Source: Cyanothece sp. BG0011
Lineage (GTDB): Bacteria > Cyanobacteriota > Cyanobacteriia > Cyanobacteriales > Microcystaceae
DNA: 59,829 nucleotides
Reading direction: 5' to 3'
Assembly (NCBI RefSeq): GCF_003013815.1
Contig: NZ_PRLH01000051.1
Location: 1-59,829, forward strand
A program made the translations under genes and the position numbers. The notes beneath the pieces were generated by a model, which saw nothing but the letters and a program-made list of their open reading frames with translations, searched no databases and was not told where the DNA came from. Below, piece by piece: positions 25,874-35,010 of the stretch (within the stretch, counting starts at the first letter, position 1; each line of letters starts with the position of its first letter).

Positions 25874-26647
25874 TCAACGAGAACTAATCCGCCTAGCAGT
25901 GCGGATAATTTGCCCGGCTAAAATGGCCGCCCCAAAACCGTTATCAATATTAACCACACCGATACCCGTTGCACAGGAATTTAACATGGTTAATAAAGGT
26001 GCTACCCCTCCGAAGCTGGTTCCGTAACCCACACTGGTGGGGACACCGATGACAGGACAATCTACCATACCGGCCACCACACTGGGTAACGCCCCTTCCA
26101 TACCGGCTACGACAATAAGGACATCCGCTTGACTCAATAAATCTCGGTGACTCAGTAAGCGATGGATGCCGGCAACCCCCACATCCCAGAGGCGTTGAGT
26201 TTGAAAACCAGAGAATTGCGCGGTAATAGCGGCTTCTTCGGCCACTGGTAAATCTGCTGTCCCTGCGGTGAGGATAGAGATGACCCCTGAGCCTTGAAAC
26301 GGGGGTGAACCGGTTTGTAGAACGCAAATACGGGCCATGGGATAGTAAACTAACGAGGGGATTTCCGCTTCAAGTTGTTCTGCGATCGCAGGTTCGATAC
26401 GAGTGGCCATCACCACAGGGGAATGGCGGGCCATGGTGATCATAATTTGTCTAATTTGTTCTGGGGTTTTCCCCGGTCCCCAAATCACTTCAGGAAACCC
26501 TGTTCTTAAATGGCGATGATGGTCAACTTTAGCAAAGTCCGCCACTGGTTCAAAATTGAGGTGTTTGAGGGTTTCGAGGGCGGTATCAGGGCTTATGTCT
26601 CCTGTGGCAATGGCGTTTAGGAGTTCTTGCAGGGCATCAGGGTTCAT
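25874..26647 (-). CDS. larB: Nickel-pincer cofactor biosynthesis protein LarB
   Basis: A 257-residue protein with a PurE-like C-terminal half. LarB carboxylates and hydrolyses nicotinate adenine dinucleotide in making the nickel-pincer cofactor of lactate racemase-type enzymes. Family features: FPEVIWGPGKTPEQI, LTAGTADLPVAEEAA, DVLIVVAGMEGALPSVVAGM and VIGVPTSVGYGTSFGG. Length is typical. The larC and larE partners are not in the window. It starts 36 bp after the small membrane ORF at 26684, so an LCP-gene-micropeptide-larB transcript is possible. Confidence 0.92.
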   Translation of the reverse strand: MNPDALQELLNAIATGDISPDTALETLKHLNFEPVADFAKVDHHRHLRTGFPEVIWGPGKTPEQIRQIMITMARHSPVVMATRIEPAIAEQLEAEIPSLVYYPMARICVLQTGSPPFQGSGVISILTAGTADLPVAEEAAITAQFSGFQTQRLWDVGVAGIHRLLSHRDLLSQADVLIVVAGMEGALPSVVAGMVDCPVIGVPTSVGYGTSFGGVAPLLTMLNSCATGIGVVNIDNGFGAAILAGQIIRTARRISSR

Positions 26648-26683
26648 TAAATATCTATGAGCGATTCTATGTTTTATTATCTC

Positions 26684-26794
26684 TTATTTTTTGTTCATTC
26701 CGGACACACCGCCCAATAACATGACCATTCCTGCCAGTAAAATGAGGATAGCGACACTGCCTAAAATCCAGTCTAATATTGTGTTGGGTTCCAT
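26684..26794 (-). CDS. 36-residue single-span membrane peptide
   Basis: Reading the minus strand gives MEPNTILDWILG followed by a hydrophobic span SVAILILLAGMVMLLGGV and the tail SGMNKK. The acidic N-terminus and basic C-terminus fit one membrane helix. Its ATG overlaps the stop of the LCP-family gene by one base (TAATG), a typical arrangement for coupled translation. It ends 36 bp before larB. I do not recognise the family; it is not one of the small photosystem or cytochrome b6f subunits I can recall. Confidence 0.6.
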   Translation of the reverse strand: MEPNTILDWILGSVAILILLAGMVMLLGGVSGMNKK

Positions 26795-28227
26795 TAATTT
26801 TGAGTCGTTAAGGATCTTGTTTCTTGAAAGGGAACGGAGGGTTCTGGAAAATAATTTTGCCAATCTTGACCTAAGACAATGGTAATATCAGAGGCTAAAT
26901 TGCCTGTACTTTCGACTAATACCTCACCCAGTCCTAAATCAGCCCGTAGGGTAGCAGCCCCGAGATCATCACCATTTTGGGCAACAATACGAGTGGTTTC
27001 TAGGGTTTGGGGCCATTCATCACTAACAAAGATACGACGATAACCTGCCTCCCGTAAATAATTTACCATACGTCGTACGGCTTCGGGATCGTCGGTGCTA
27101 TCTTGAATCGCTATTTTGAGATTGGTTGGCTGAGTGGGTTCGACTTGGAAACTGGGTTGACCGTGATCAAAATATTCCGCTACCATATTTTTAATTTGAT
27201 AGGAATTGGGTAGCCAATAACTAACTTCGTGTTTCCCATCTCCGCTAAAGCGTCCAGGTAGCATTAACAATTGCACGTTAGACCGTTTGGTTTGAGAGGC
27301 AAACCCGGATAAAGCCACTAATTCCTCAACGGTTAAGTTAGTATCAATATAAGAACTAATAATCGATAAAATTTCGGGCATTCTTAATAAGGTTTGGGGT
27401 TTTAATGCCTGTTCTACCAAGGCCCGCATAAACATTTGTTGTCGTTGTACCCGGCCAATATCCCCGTAGCGATCGTAGCGAAACCGTAAAAAAGAAACCG
27501 CTTGAGATCCATCTAAATGTTGTTCGCCTTCTTTGAGGTCAATATAAAGATGTTGACTATGATCGGTGTATTTCATATCTTTGGGAACATAGACATTAAC
27601 CCCTCCCAAAGCATCAATGACCTTTTCAACCCCTTGAACATTAACTCGTACATAGCGATCAACCGGAACACCCCCTAATAATTCGCTGACGGTTTCGGCT
27701 GCTAAAGATGGGCCTCCATAATAGTTGGCTTCATTAATTTTTCTCAGTTCATAATTGATAGTGGTTTGGGTATCTCTGGGAATGGAGAGGAGACTAAGTT
27801 TATTGCTGAGGGGATCAAACCTAACCAAAACCATCGTATCCGACAAACCCTTAAAGGAGTTAACTAAGGCGTGATACCCTAAATCTTCGGTGGGTTTTTC
27901 GTCTAGTTCCGAGGTTAAAACTTTCGTTCCTAACACCAATACATTGACAGGACGACTTAATTCGGGAAGCCTTAAACTTTTATAGGAAATGGCTTCATCT
28001 TGACTAAAGACTTCTTCTTGTTCGGGAGTCAAAGCACTTTGCTTAAGAGGAGTTGCCGACAAAGAAATAGCAATAAAAGCGCCCGCCGCCGCCGATGTCA
28101 GAGAAACCGCAGTCAGTCCTAAACTAATGAACAACCAATTTAGACCTTTAGACTTTTTCTTCACAGAAGATTTCTGTTGACTATGATTTTTGGGATGGGT
28201 TTTTTTGACTGACACAACTTTCCTCAC
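26794..28227 (-). CDS. LytR-CpsA-Psr (LCP) family transferase
   Basis: A 477-residue protein with a basic cytoplasmic N-terminus, one membrane helix (about 29-55) and an extracytoplasmic LCP domain (about 90-330). Family residues include VLVRFDPLSNKLSLLSIPRDT, LGGVPVDRYVRVN, LRFRYDRYGDIGRVQRQQ. A C-terminal LytR_C domain (about 375-470) follows. LCP enzymes attach glycopolymers to peptidoglycan or other acceptors from lipid-linked precursors. The recorded start is GTG 28227, which opens a Lys-rich tail; no upstream ATG is available. Substrate in cyanobacteria is unknown. Confidence 0.88.
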   Translation of the reverse strand: MRKVVSVKKTHPKNHSQQKSSVKKKSKGLNWLFISLGLTAVSLTSAAAGAFIAISLSATPLKQSALTPEQEEVFSQDEAISYKSLRLPELSRPVNVLVLGTKVLTSELDEKPTEDLGYHALVNSFKGLSDTMVLVRFDPLSNKLSLLSIPRDTQTTINYELRKINEANYYGGPSLAAETVSELLGGVPVDRYVRVNVQGVEKVIDALGGVNVYVPKDMKYTDHSQHLYIDLKEGEQHLDGSQAVSFLRFRYDRYGDIGRVQRQQMFMRALVEQALKPQTLLRMPEILSIISSYIDTNLTVEELVALSGFASQTKRSNVQLLMLPGRFSGDGKHEVSYWLPNSYQIKNMVAEYFDHGQPSFQVEPTQPTNLKIAIQDSTDDPEAVRRMVNYLREAGYRRIFVSDEWPQTLETTRIVAQNGDDLGAATLRADLGLGEVLVESTGNLASDITIVLGQDWQNYFPEPSVPFQETRSLTTQN

Positions 28228-28659
28228 ACCTTAGATGTCGTCGACACTGGGTTAAATTTTACCGAAAAGTAACCGTTAACCACTACTACGACTTTTAGCT
28301 TTGTTGTTTAGGATTATGACCCTATTAAGGCAATCATCCTATCATAGCTTTACTTAACTAAACTTAGTCTAAAACTTTTTTCCTTTGCTGACCACTAATC
28401 AGTTATCAGTTACCAGTGATCAGTGACCCATTTTGACATATTTGCCCCAAAATTCTGGGAGGATCAAGGATTTGTCTTTTATTTTGTGTAATTGTTGACT
28501 TTTTTAATCCCAGAGGTGGAAACTCTATATTAAAAATACAAATATAATACACATTATTTATTCATCAAATCCTATCAGCAAATTCAAGTCAAGATTAATT
28601 GGTTTACCATTGATGATTTTCTATTGTTTTCTTCTCAGTAAAATCTTTTAGAAAAACTC

Positions 28660-28701
28660 ATATATCTATCTTTAGTCTTAGTAATATATCTATCTTTAGT
28701 C
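28660..28701. repeat. 18-bp direct repeat upstream of pstC
   Basis: ATATATCTATCTTTAGTC occurs twice, at 28660 and 28684, 24 bp apart (close to two helical turns). Could be a regulator-binding pair or a slippage product. Confidence 0.6.
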
Positions 28702-28763
28702 ACACAATAATAATCAGGTTTTTTCTATAGTCTAAAGTAGTGATTTTTATAGAATAAATTGAG

Positions 28764-28807
28764 GTTAAAACTAAGTTAAATTCGAGTAAAAAGCAAGTTA
28801 AAAAATC
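28764..28807 (+). promoter_or_regulatory. Pho-box-like array (SphR/PhoB type)
   Basis: Four units GTTAAAAC, GTTAAATT, GTAAAAAG and GTTAAAAA start at 28764, 28775, 28786 and 28797, exactly 11 bp apart. Phosphate regulators of the PhoB/SphR type bind 8-bp TTAA-containing direct repeats at 11-bp spacing. The array ends 28 bp before pstC ATG 28836. The cyanobacterial consensus starts with a pyrimidine, whereas these start with G, so the match is good but not exact. Confidence 0.6.
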
Positions 28808-28835
28808 AAAATCATTGAACTCATTTCATTTAAAT

Positions 28836-29786
28836 ATGACTCAACTCAGTCTAGAAAAAAACAATCAAAATAAAGCGCGATCGCAGACAGAAAAAACAAT
28901 AGATCGTATTTTCAAGGGATTAACTTATCTATTTGCTTTTAGTGTGATTGCTATTTTAGTTTGGATAGCCATTCAAGTCGCACTACAAGCAAAACCAGCG
29001 ATCGCAGAATTTGGCTTAGGATTTTTAACCTCAACCAGTTGGAATCCGCCTGAACAAAATTATGGCATTTTACCGGCGGTTTACGGAACCGTAGTTAGTT
29101 CTTTCATTGCCCTATTAATTGCGGTTCCCATTGGCTTGGCCAGTGCCATTATTTTGAGTGAAAACTTTTTACCCTTATCAATTCGTCGTAGCCTTGTTTT
29201 CTTAGTGGAACTTTTAGCCGCTATTCCTAGTGTTGTTTATGGGTTATGGGGAATTTATGTATTAATTCCGTTCTTAAAACCTATTGGTAGTTGGTTACAT
29301 AATACTTTGGGTTGGATTCCTTTATTTAGTACCAGTTATATCGGTCCGGGAATGTTACCAGCCGGAATCATTTTATCCATTATGATTCTGCCCATTTTAA
29401 CCACCATTGCCAGAGACTCTTTAGCGGCAGTCCCCCCTGAATTGCGATCCGGGTCCTATGGCGTAGGGGCAACCCGTTGGCAGACTATGTTTAGCGTATT
29501 GATTCCGGCAGCTTTTTCGGGCATTGTTGGGGGCATTATGTTGGCTTTAGGCCGCGCGTTAGGAGAAACCATGGCCGTTACTTTAGTCATCGGTAATAGT
29601 AATAATTTAGACGTTTCTTTGCTTGCCCCGGCCAGTACCATTGCGTCTTTAATGGCTAACCAATTCTCAGAAGCGGCTGACCTCCAAAAATCCGCTTTAT
29701 TGTATGCAGGATTAGTTTTATTTGCCATTACTTTAATTGTCAATATTTTAGCAGAATTTATTATTAGTAAAGTTAAAAAATACTAG
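28836..29786 (+). CDS. pstC: Phosphate ABC transporter permease PstC
   Basis: A 316-residue permease of the high-affinity phosphate importer, with six predicted helices and the family blocks NPPEQNYGILPAVYGT, ELLAAIPSVVYGLWG, and the EAA loop PPELRSGSYGVGATRWQTMFSVLIPAA near 205-230. The frame extends upstream to TTG 28815, but ATG 28836 (MTQLSLEKN) is preferred. First gene of pstC-pstA-pstB, with pstA starting 11 bp after its stop. The periplasmic binding protein gene pstS is not in the window. Confidence 0.94.
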   Translation: MTQLSLEKNNQNKARSQTEKTIDRIFKGLTYLFAFSVIAILVWIAIQVALQAKPAIAEFGLGFLTSTSWNPPEQNYGILPAVYGTVVSSFIALLIAVPIGLASAIILSENFLPLSIRRSLVFLVELLAAIPSVVYGLWGIYVLIPFLKPIGSWLHNTLGWIPLFSTSYIGPGMLPAGIILSIMILPILTTIARDSLAAVPPELRSGSYGVGATRWQTMFSVLIPAAFSGIVGGIMLALGRALGETMAVTLVIGNSNNLDVSLLAPASTIASLMANQFSEAADLQKSALLYAGLVLFAITLIVNILAEFIISKVKKY

Positions 29787-29797
29787 ATTCAATTATC

Positions 29798-30676
29798 ATG
29801 AATAACTCACAAACTTATTCTTCTGATTCCGTCAATTTAGAATACACAGCTACTAAAACCCGTAACTGGATGGGTAGCCTATTAACGGGTCTAGCTTTTA
29901 CTTTTTTAGGTATTGCTTTGCTTCCTTTAGCCTTAGTTATTGTTTACGTTTTTTTCAAAGGAGTCAGTCGTCTTAATTGGTCTTTATTTACCGAATTACC
30001 GCCCCCTCCTTTACAAAGCGGCGGAGGTATTGGCCACGCAATTATAGGAACTTTAATGTTAGTGGCTATTGCTGCGGTGATGAGCATTCCCACCGGTATT
30101 TTAGGAGGTATTTATTTATCAGAATTTAGTGATCAAAGATGGGGTCGTTGGATTCGATTTGCAGCCAATATTTTAAGTGGGGTTCCTTCGATTATTATGG
30201 GGATTTTTGCCTACGGGGTGTTAGTAGTTACGATGGATTCTTATTCAGCGATCGCCGGGGGTTTTGCCTTAGCTATTCTGATGTTACCTATTGTCGTAAG
30301 AACCACTGACGAAGCCTTACAATTAGTGGATAAAGAAGTTCGATGGGCTTCTGTAGGGGTTGGTGCATCTAACTTTCACACAGTTTTATATATTGTTTTG
30401 CCGACCGCTTTACCTGGCATTTTAACTGGGACAACCTTAGCCGTTGCTCGTGCCGCTGGAGAAACAGCCCCGTTAATCTTTACGGTTCTTTATTCTCAAT
30501 TTTGGCCTAAAGGTTTATTTAGTCCTGTTCCTTCTTTATCAGTGCTAATTTATAACTTTGCCACAGTTCCTTATGATAATCAAAGAGAACTTGCTTGGGC
30601 TGCTTCTTTAGTGTTAGTTTCTTTGGTTTTAATTACCAGTGTTATTTCTCGTTTAGTGACGGGAAAACAACGGTGA
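29798..30676 (+). CDS. pstA: Phosphate ABC transporter permease PstA
   Basis: A 292-residue partner permease with six helices, GGIYLSEF, LSGVPSIIMGIFAYG and the EAA loop EVRWASVGVGASNFHTVLYIVLPTALPG. It pairs with PstC in the plasma membrane to form the phosphate channel energised by PstB. It follows pstC by 11 bp, so they are surely cotranscribed; pstB follows after a 121-bp gap. Confidence 0.95.
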   Translation: MNNSQTYSSDSVNLEYTATKTRNWMGSLLTGLAFTFLGIALLPLALVIVYVFFKGVSRLNWSLFTELPPPPLQSGGGIGHAIIGTLMLVAIAAVMSIPTGILGGIYLSEFSDQRWGRWIRFAANILSGVPSIIMGIFAYGVLVVTMDSYSAIAGGFALAILMLPIVVRTTDEALQLVDKEVRWASVGVGASNFHTVLYIVLPTALPGILTGTTLAVARAAGETAPLIFTVLYSQFWPKGLFSPVPSLSVLIYNFATVPYDNQRELAWAASLVLVSLVLITSVISRLVTGKQR

Positions 30677-30797
30677 ACAGAATTAAGAATGTAGAATGCA
30701 GAATTAAGAATGCACAATCAATTCTATATTTTAAATAGCTGACCACTGAATTTGAACTTAGTTTATTGAACATTGTCCAATCTAACGGAATTTAATT

Positions 30798-31622
30798 ATG
30801 TCTTCTGCCCATTCTTTACAAAATAATTCTCAACAAAATCAATCCTTTGATAGTGTTTTACATACAGAAAATTTAAGCGTTTACTATGGTGATTTTTTAG
30901 CCTTAGACAATGTTTCGATGGACTTTCCCCGTAAACAAATTACAGCCTTAATCGGTCCATCTGGTTGTGGAAAAAGTACCTTAATTCGTTGTTTGAATCG
31001 TCTTAATGATCTGATCGATACTTGTCGAGTGAAAGGGAAAGTAATTTATCGAGACAAAAATCTTTATGGTTCCAAAATTGACCCCGTAGAAGTACGTCGT
31101 CATATTGGCATGGTATTCCAAAAACCTAACCCTTTTCCTAAGTCTATTTACGAAAATATTGCCTATGGTGCCAGGATTAATGGCATAGAAAATGATATGG
31201 ATGAACTGGTGGAGCGATCGCTTAAACAAGTGGGGTTATGGGATGAGGTTAAAGATAAACTCGACAGTAATGGCTTATCCTTATCCGGGGGACAAAAACA
31301 ACGCCTTTGTATTGCTCGCGCCGTTGCCCTCAAACCAGATATTATTCTCATGGATGAACCGGCATCGTCTCTCGATCCCATTTCTACGTCTACCATTGAA
31401 TCGTTGATCCAAGACCTCAAAGAAAAATATACCATCATCATTGTCACCCATAATATGCAACAAGCCACTAGAGTGGCTGACTATACTGCTTTTTTTAATG
31501 CCGAAGAGTCAGAAAAAGGCAACCGTTACGGCTATTTAGTGGAATACGATAAAACTGAGGAGATTTTTAATAACCCTCAAGAAAAAATGACCAAAAAATA
31601 TGTAAGTGGACGGTTTGGATAA
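30798..31622 (+). CDS. pstB: Phosphate ABC transporter ATPase PstB
   Basis: A 274-residue ATPase with Walker [10 protein letters not shown] (53-61), the PstB block [18 protein letters not shown] signature, Walker [13 protein letters not shown], and H-loop VTHNM. The tail [25 protein letters not shown] is typical of PstB. It drives phosphate import through PstC/PstA. The 121-bp gap from pstA holds a short repeat (GAATTAAGAATG twice), not a gene. Confidence 0.96.
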   Translation: MSSAHSLQNNSQQNQSFDSVLHTENLSVYYGDFLALDNVSMDFPRKQITALIGPSGCGKSTLIRCLNRLNDLIDTCRVKGKVIYRDKNLYGSKIDPVEVRRHIGMVFQKPNPFPKSIYENIAYGARINGIENDMDELVERSLKQVGLWDEVKDKLDSNGLSLSGGQKQRLCIARAVALKPDIILMDEPASSLDPISTSTIESLIQDLKEKYTIIIVTHNMQQATRVADYTAFFNAEESEKGNRYGYLVEYDKTEEIFNNPQEKMTKKYVSGRFG

Positions 31623-31689
31623 TATTCACCAAATAATTAATAATTATTAATTGTTAATTATTAATTGCTGCCAGCTGTCAAGAGACTCG

Positions 31690-32022
31690 TTACGGTTTCA
31701 ATAATAAAGAAGGTAATCTAAACACCGCCGTAACGATTCCCCCGATAACGGCACTAATACCACCGACGACTAAAGGGAGGATTAAAGAACGAAAACCCTT
31801 GAGGTCTGATACTTCTTTAACTAGGGTGTCTTGGGTGTTTTCTACCCTCTCTAATCGTTTATCCATTCCTGTGATTTCTGTCTCAATCTTTGCCAGTTTC
31901 ACCTCAATGGTGTTTAGTTTCTCTGACTGCTTATCTAGTTTGGTGTTTACGTCTTTGATATCCTGTTTAAGTTCTTTTAGGATATCTGCTAAGTCGTAAG
32001 GTACGGTAATCGGTTCATTCAT
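31690..32022 (-). CDS. Coiled-coil protein with C-terminal membrane helix
   Basis: A 110-residue protein with a long heptad-rich helix (about 10-75; LKQDIKDVNTKLDKQSEKL...VEVKLAKIETEI-like pattern) followed by a hydrophobic span LILPLVVGGISAVIGGIVTAV (about 80-100). Probably a tail-anchored, oligomeric coiled-coil protein. Similar small proteins are common in cyanobacteria and lack a known role. It is convergent with pstB. Confidence 0.6.
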   Translation of the reverse strand: MNEPITVPYDLADILKELKQDIKDVNTKLDKQSEKLNTIEVKLAKIETEITGMDKRLERVENTQDTLVKEVSDLKGFRSLILPLVVGGISAVIGGIVTAVFRLPSLLLKP

Positions 32023-32084
32023 AAGTTAAACTTTTAGTAGATTCGATTGTTAGATGTCTTTTATTTTATTCTGTCTCCTCTCTC

Positions 32085-32160
32085 CTGACTCTTGACTCGG
32101 TGACTCGGTGACTCTTGACTCGGTGACTCTTGACTCGGTGACTCGGTGACTCGGTGACTC
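32085..32160. repeat. Short tandem repeat GACTCGGT / GACTCTT
   Basis: About ten consecutive units of GACTCGGT mixed with GACTCTT in the promoter-side gap before hpnH. A slippage-prone repeat. The long open frame through it is not coding. Confidence 0.8.
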
Positions 32161-32264
32161 CTGTCTCCCCAAAACAAACAAAAATATTTTTAAATTCCCC
32201 CAAGCCACTAAAAAGAAAGACTATAATAACCAGAAATTATTATAGGTGTGAGAAGAGGAAGTCT

Positions 32265-33281
32265 ATGGCCGTTCAACTAAAACAAGCCCTAACTGTGGGT
32301 ACATATATCGTCAGCCAACGGTTAAAGGGTCGTCAACGCTTTCCGTTGGTATTGATGTTAGAACCTCTATTTCGTTGTAATTTAGCCTGTTCTGGATGCG
32401 GAAAAATCCAACATCCTACTGACATTTTAGCCCGTAACCTCACCCCCGAAGAATGTTTTAACGCCGTTGAAGAATGTGGCGCGCCGGTGGTGTCTATTCC
32501 TGGGGGTGAACCCTTACTCCATCCTCAAATTGATGAAATTGTTAAAGGGTTGGTCCAACGGAAAAAATTTGTTTATCTTTGTACCAATGCCATTCTTTTA
32601 GAAAAGAGTTTACATAAGTTTGAACCCTCCCCTTATTTTTGCTTCAGTGTGCATTTAGATGGGTTACGGGAACATCATGATAAATGTGTCGATCGCAAAG
32701 GGGTATTTGATAAGGCGATCGCAGGTATTAAAGCAGCTAAGGCGAAAGGGTTCCGAGTTACCACCAATACTACTGTGTTTGAAGGGGCAGATCCCAAAGA
32801 AATGCAAGAATTTTTCGATTTCCTCGAAACTTTGGGAACCGATGGCATGATGATTTCCCCTGGATACAGTTATGAATGGGCCCCCAATCAAGAGAATTTC
32901 TTAAAACGGGAACAAACGAAGAAGTTATTCCGAGAAATTTTAATGCCTTGGAAGTTAGGCAAGAAAAAATGGAATTTTAACCATAATCCTCTCTTTTTAG
33001 ATTTTCTCTTAGGGGAAAAAGATTATGAATGTACCCCCTGGGGAAGTCCCAGTTATAGTGTGTTAGGCTGGCAAAAACCCTGTTATCTTCTCAATGAAGG
33101 TCATTATCAAAGCTTTAACGAGTTGATGGAAGAAACCCAATGGGAAAACTACGGCCGCGCTAGTGGTAATCCTAAATGTGCCGATTGTATGGTACATTGC
33201 GGTTACGAACCCACTGCAGCTATGGATGCAATGAACCCTGCAAACATGGGACGGGCTTTAGGTAGTGTGATTAGTGCTTAA
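32265..33281 (+). CDS. hpnH: Adenosyl-hopene transferase HpnH (radical SAM)
   Basis: A 338-residue B12-independent radical SAM enzyme that joins adenosine to diploptene on the way to extended C35 hopanoids. The radical SAM cluster ligands are Cys38, Cys42 and Cys45 in [13 protein letters not shown]. Other family parts are [30 protein letters not shown] and the C-terminal cysteine region [20 protein letters not shown] 32265 with AGAAGAGGAAG upstream is clearly the start; the frame to its left crosses the tandem repeat. Convergent with the GPH transporter gene. No squalene-hopene cyclase gene lies in the window. Confidence 0.93.
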   Translation: MAVQLKQALTVGTYIVSQRLKGRQRFPLVLMLEPLFRCNLACSGCGKIQHPTDILARNLTPEECFNAVEECGAPVVSIPGGEPLLHPQIDEIVKGLVQRKKFVYLCTNAILLEKSLHKFEPSPYFCFSVHLDGLREHHDKCVDRKGVFDKAIAGIKAAKAKGFRVTTNTTVFEGADPKEMQEFFDFLETLGTDGMMISPGYSYEWAPNQENFLKREQTKKLFREILMPWKLGKKKWNFNHNPLFLDFLLGEKDYECTPWGSPSYSVLGWQKPCYLLNEGHYQSFNELMEETQWENYGRASGNPKCADCMVHCGYEPTAAMDAMNPANMGRALGSVISA

Positions 33282-33288
33282 ATAGTAG

Positions 33289-33305
33289 GGTGGGCAATGC
33301 CCACC
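33289..33305. repeat. Collapsed GGTGGGCA palindrome, likely terminator
   Basis: GGTGGGCA-A-TGCCCACC lies between the convergent stops of hpnH and the GPH transporter gene. It looks like a copy of the GGTGGGCAAT hairpin family whose spacer has been deleted. Confidence 0.65.
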
Positions 33306-33316
33306 TTAAAACTATC

Positions 33317-34978
33317 TTATAACTGTTCCCTTTCCCCTTGATGTTTTTCCTTCAATTTCAAACGAATTTCGCTATGAACTTCACGGGTAATGGGATAAAA
33401 ATAAGCCAAAATTAACCCTACCATTAAAATAATAGCCGGTAAGGGAGCCACCGCAATTCTAATGGCAAATAAGGCGGTTTCGGGTTGGGTGGGAATGGGT
33501 TCACCTGGAATTTGTTCAACGAAACCAGCAGCTTCTAACACCACACCCACCAAGAATAATCCTAACGCTAACCCAAACTTTTGTAAGAGTACCATAAAGG
33601 CATAAAATACCCCTTCTCTACGTTGTCCGGTTTCTAATTCATCTAATTCTATAACATCGGGAACCATTGACCAAGGAATGAGATAAGCAACGGATACCCC
33701 AAACCCGGCCATAATGGCTAAAATAAACATTAATGTTACTTGTCCCGGTTGTAATAAAAAGAGTCCAATTTGAGCAATAATCCAAATTAATGTACCCATA
33801 AAATAGACAATTTTTTTATCTAATTTCTGACAGACAGCTTGCCATAAAAATAACATAATTAATGCAGTTCCTTGCACAGCTAAGGCCACTAACCCCGATG
33901 TATCTTCCCCTAAGTTCATATAACTAACCACAAAATAAACTAATATAGATGCCGTTAATTGAACTGCTAACCAAGAACATAAATAAATGCCAATTACAAA
34001 TAAAAAGGGACGGTTATTAAAGACAATTTTTAATTGTTGGAAAAAAGAAAGATTGGTTTGTTCTTGATTATCTTGTCTAGTTTGTTGCGCTTCTTGATTA
34101 ACTAAATGATCTTCAACTTTTGCCAAGAGTAAACTACAACCAAATCCCAATAATAATAAACTCGATAAAATAGAAAAGAAGCTAATATAATCTATATTTC
34201 CACTGCCTCCTAGAAAGGTTGAAGTAGCAGGAATCAGTCTGAAAATTGCATAAATTATTCCTAAGATACTGACCCCAATTAAAACAGTCCCTACTTGTTT
34301 CTTTTGGCTTAAATTTAAAATAGGTTCTCTGCCCTTTTCTTGAATCCTCAAAGTACACCAAAGTAGGGCAATAATGCCTAAAATAGAACAACTTAATCCT
34401 AAAATAAAGAATCGTGTTTGAGGATCATCAGGATAAGCAATAGAAGCTAAAATATAGAGAATTAATGATAAAATACTGCCGCCAATGGAAAAAGAAAAAC
34501 GAAAACTATTGAGGCTAGTTCTTTCATTATAATCTTGGGTTAATTCGGGAGTTAATGCCGTATAAGGTAAATTGACTGTTGTATAAGCAATGTTAAAAAG
34601 GATTCCAATAATGACATAATAAGCAAATAAACCCCAGCGATTGGCTGTTAAATCATCACTAAATGATGGGATAATCCATTGTAAAGAATAAAAGAGAGCA
34701 AAGGGAATCATTCCCCCTAAAATCCAAGGAAGACGACGACCCCAACGAGTGCGAGTTTTATCACTTAAGACTCCAACAATTGGGTCATTAATAGCGTCAG
34801 AAATTTTACCAATCATTAAAATACTGCCTGCTAAACCCGGCGGTAAACCAGCCACATTGGTGAAGAAAAATAATAAATAAAAGACTAAAATATTAGCAGC
34901 GATCGCCGGACCAAAATCACCAGCCCCATAGGCTAATTTTGTGGTAAAATGGAGTTTCTCAGTATCAGGTGATGTCAT
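33317..34978 (-). CDS. GPH-family MFS sugar/cation symporter
   Basis: A 553-residue membrane protein with twelve predicted helices. The N-terminal half has the glycoside-pentoside-hexuronide (melibiose carrier) features KLAYGAGDFGPAIAAN, KISDAINDPIVGVLSDKTRTRWGRRLPWI and NLPYTALTPELTQDYNERTSLNSFR. The central loop (about 295-315) is charged and Gln-rich. It probably moves a sugar or related solute with Na+ or H+; the substrate is unknown. It diverges from rsmA with only 32 bp between starts. Confidence 0.85.
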   Translation of the reverse strand: MTSPDTEKLHFTTKLAYGAGDFGPAIAANILVFYLLFFFTNVAGLPPGLAGSILMIGKISDAINDPIVGVLSDKTRTRWGRRLPWILGGMIPFALFYSLQWIIPSFSDDLTANRWGLFAYYVIIGILFNIAYTTVNLPYTALTPELTQDYNERTSLNSFRFSFSIGGSILSLILYILASIAYPDDPQTRFFILGLSCSILGIIALLWCTLRIQEKGREPILNLSQKKQVGTVLIGVSILGIIYAIFRLIPATSTFLGGSGNIDYISFFSILSSLLLLGFGCSLLLAKVEDHLVNQEAQQTRQDNQEQTNLSFFQQLKIVFNNRPFLFVIGIYLCSWLAVQLTASILVYFVVSYMNLGEDTSGLVALAVQGTALIMLFLWQAVCQKLDKKIVYFMGTLIWIIAQIGLFLLQPGQVTLMFILAIMAGFGVSVAYLIPWSMVPDVIELDELETGQRREGVFYAFMVLLQKFGLALGLFLVGVVLEAAGFVEQIPGEPIPTQPETALFAIRIAVAPLPAIILMVGLILAYFYPITREVHSEIRLKLKEKHQGEREQL

Positions 34979-35010
34979 AAAAAAAGAGTTATTTCAACAT
35001 AGTATTAATT

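Larger units (their letters stand above)
28228..28835. other. Divergent intergenic region upstream of pstC
   Basis: About 600 bp between the LCP gene and pstC. It holds an 18-bp direct repeat (28660-28677 and 28684-28701) and the four-unit Pho-box-like array at 28764-28807. I saw no small gene and no pstS. Confidence 0.6.

Noticed and set aside
26691-26885. Plus-strand open frame at the larB/LCP junction
   Set aside because: Antisense to both the micropeptide and the LCP gene end; no family resemblance.
32085-32160. Possible CRISPR-like array
   Set aside because: Units of 7-8 bp follow each other directly, with no spacers; a simple tandem repeat.
32154-32264. 37-codon upstream extension of hpnH
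   Set aside because: The extension starts in a tandem repeat; ATG 32265 has a strong ribosome binding site and gives the family's usual N-terminus.
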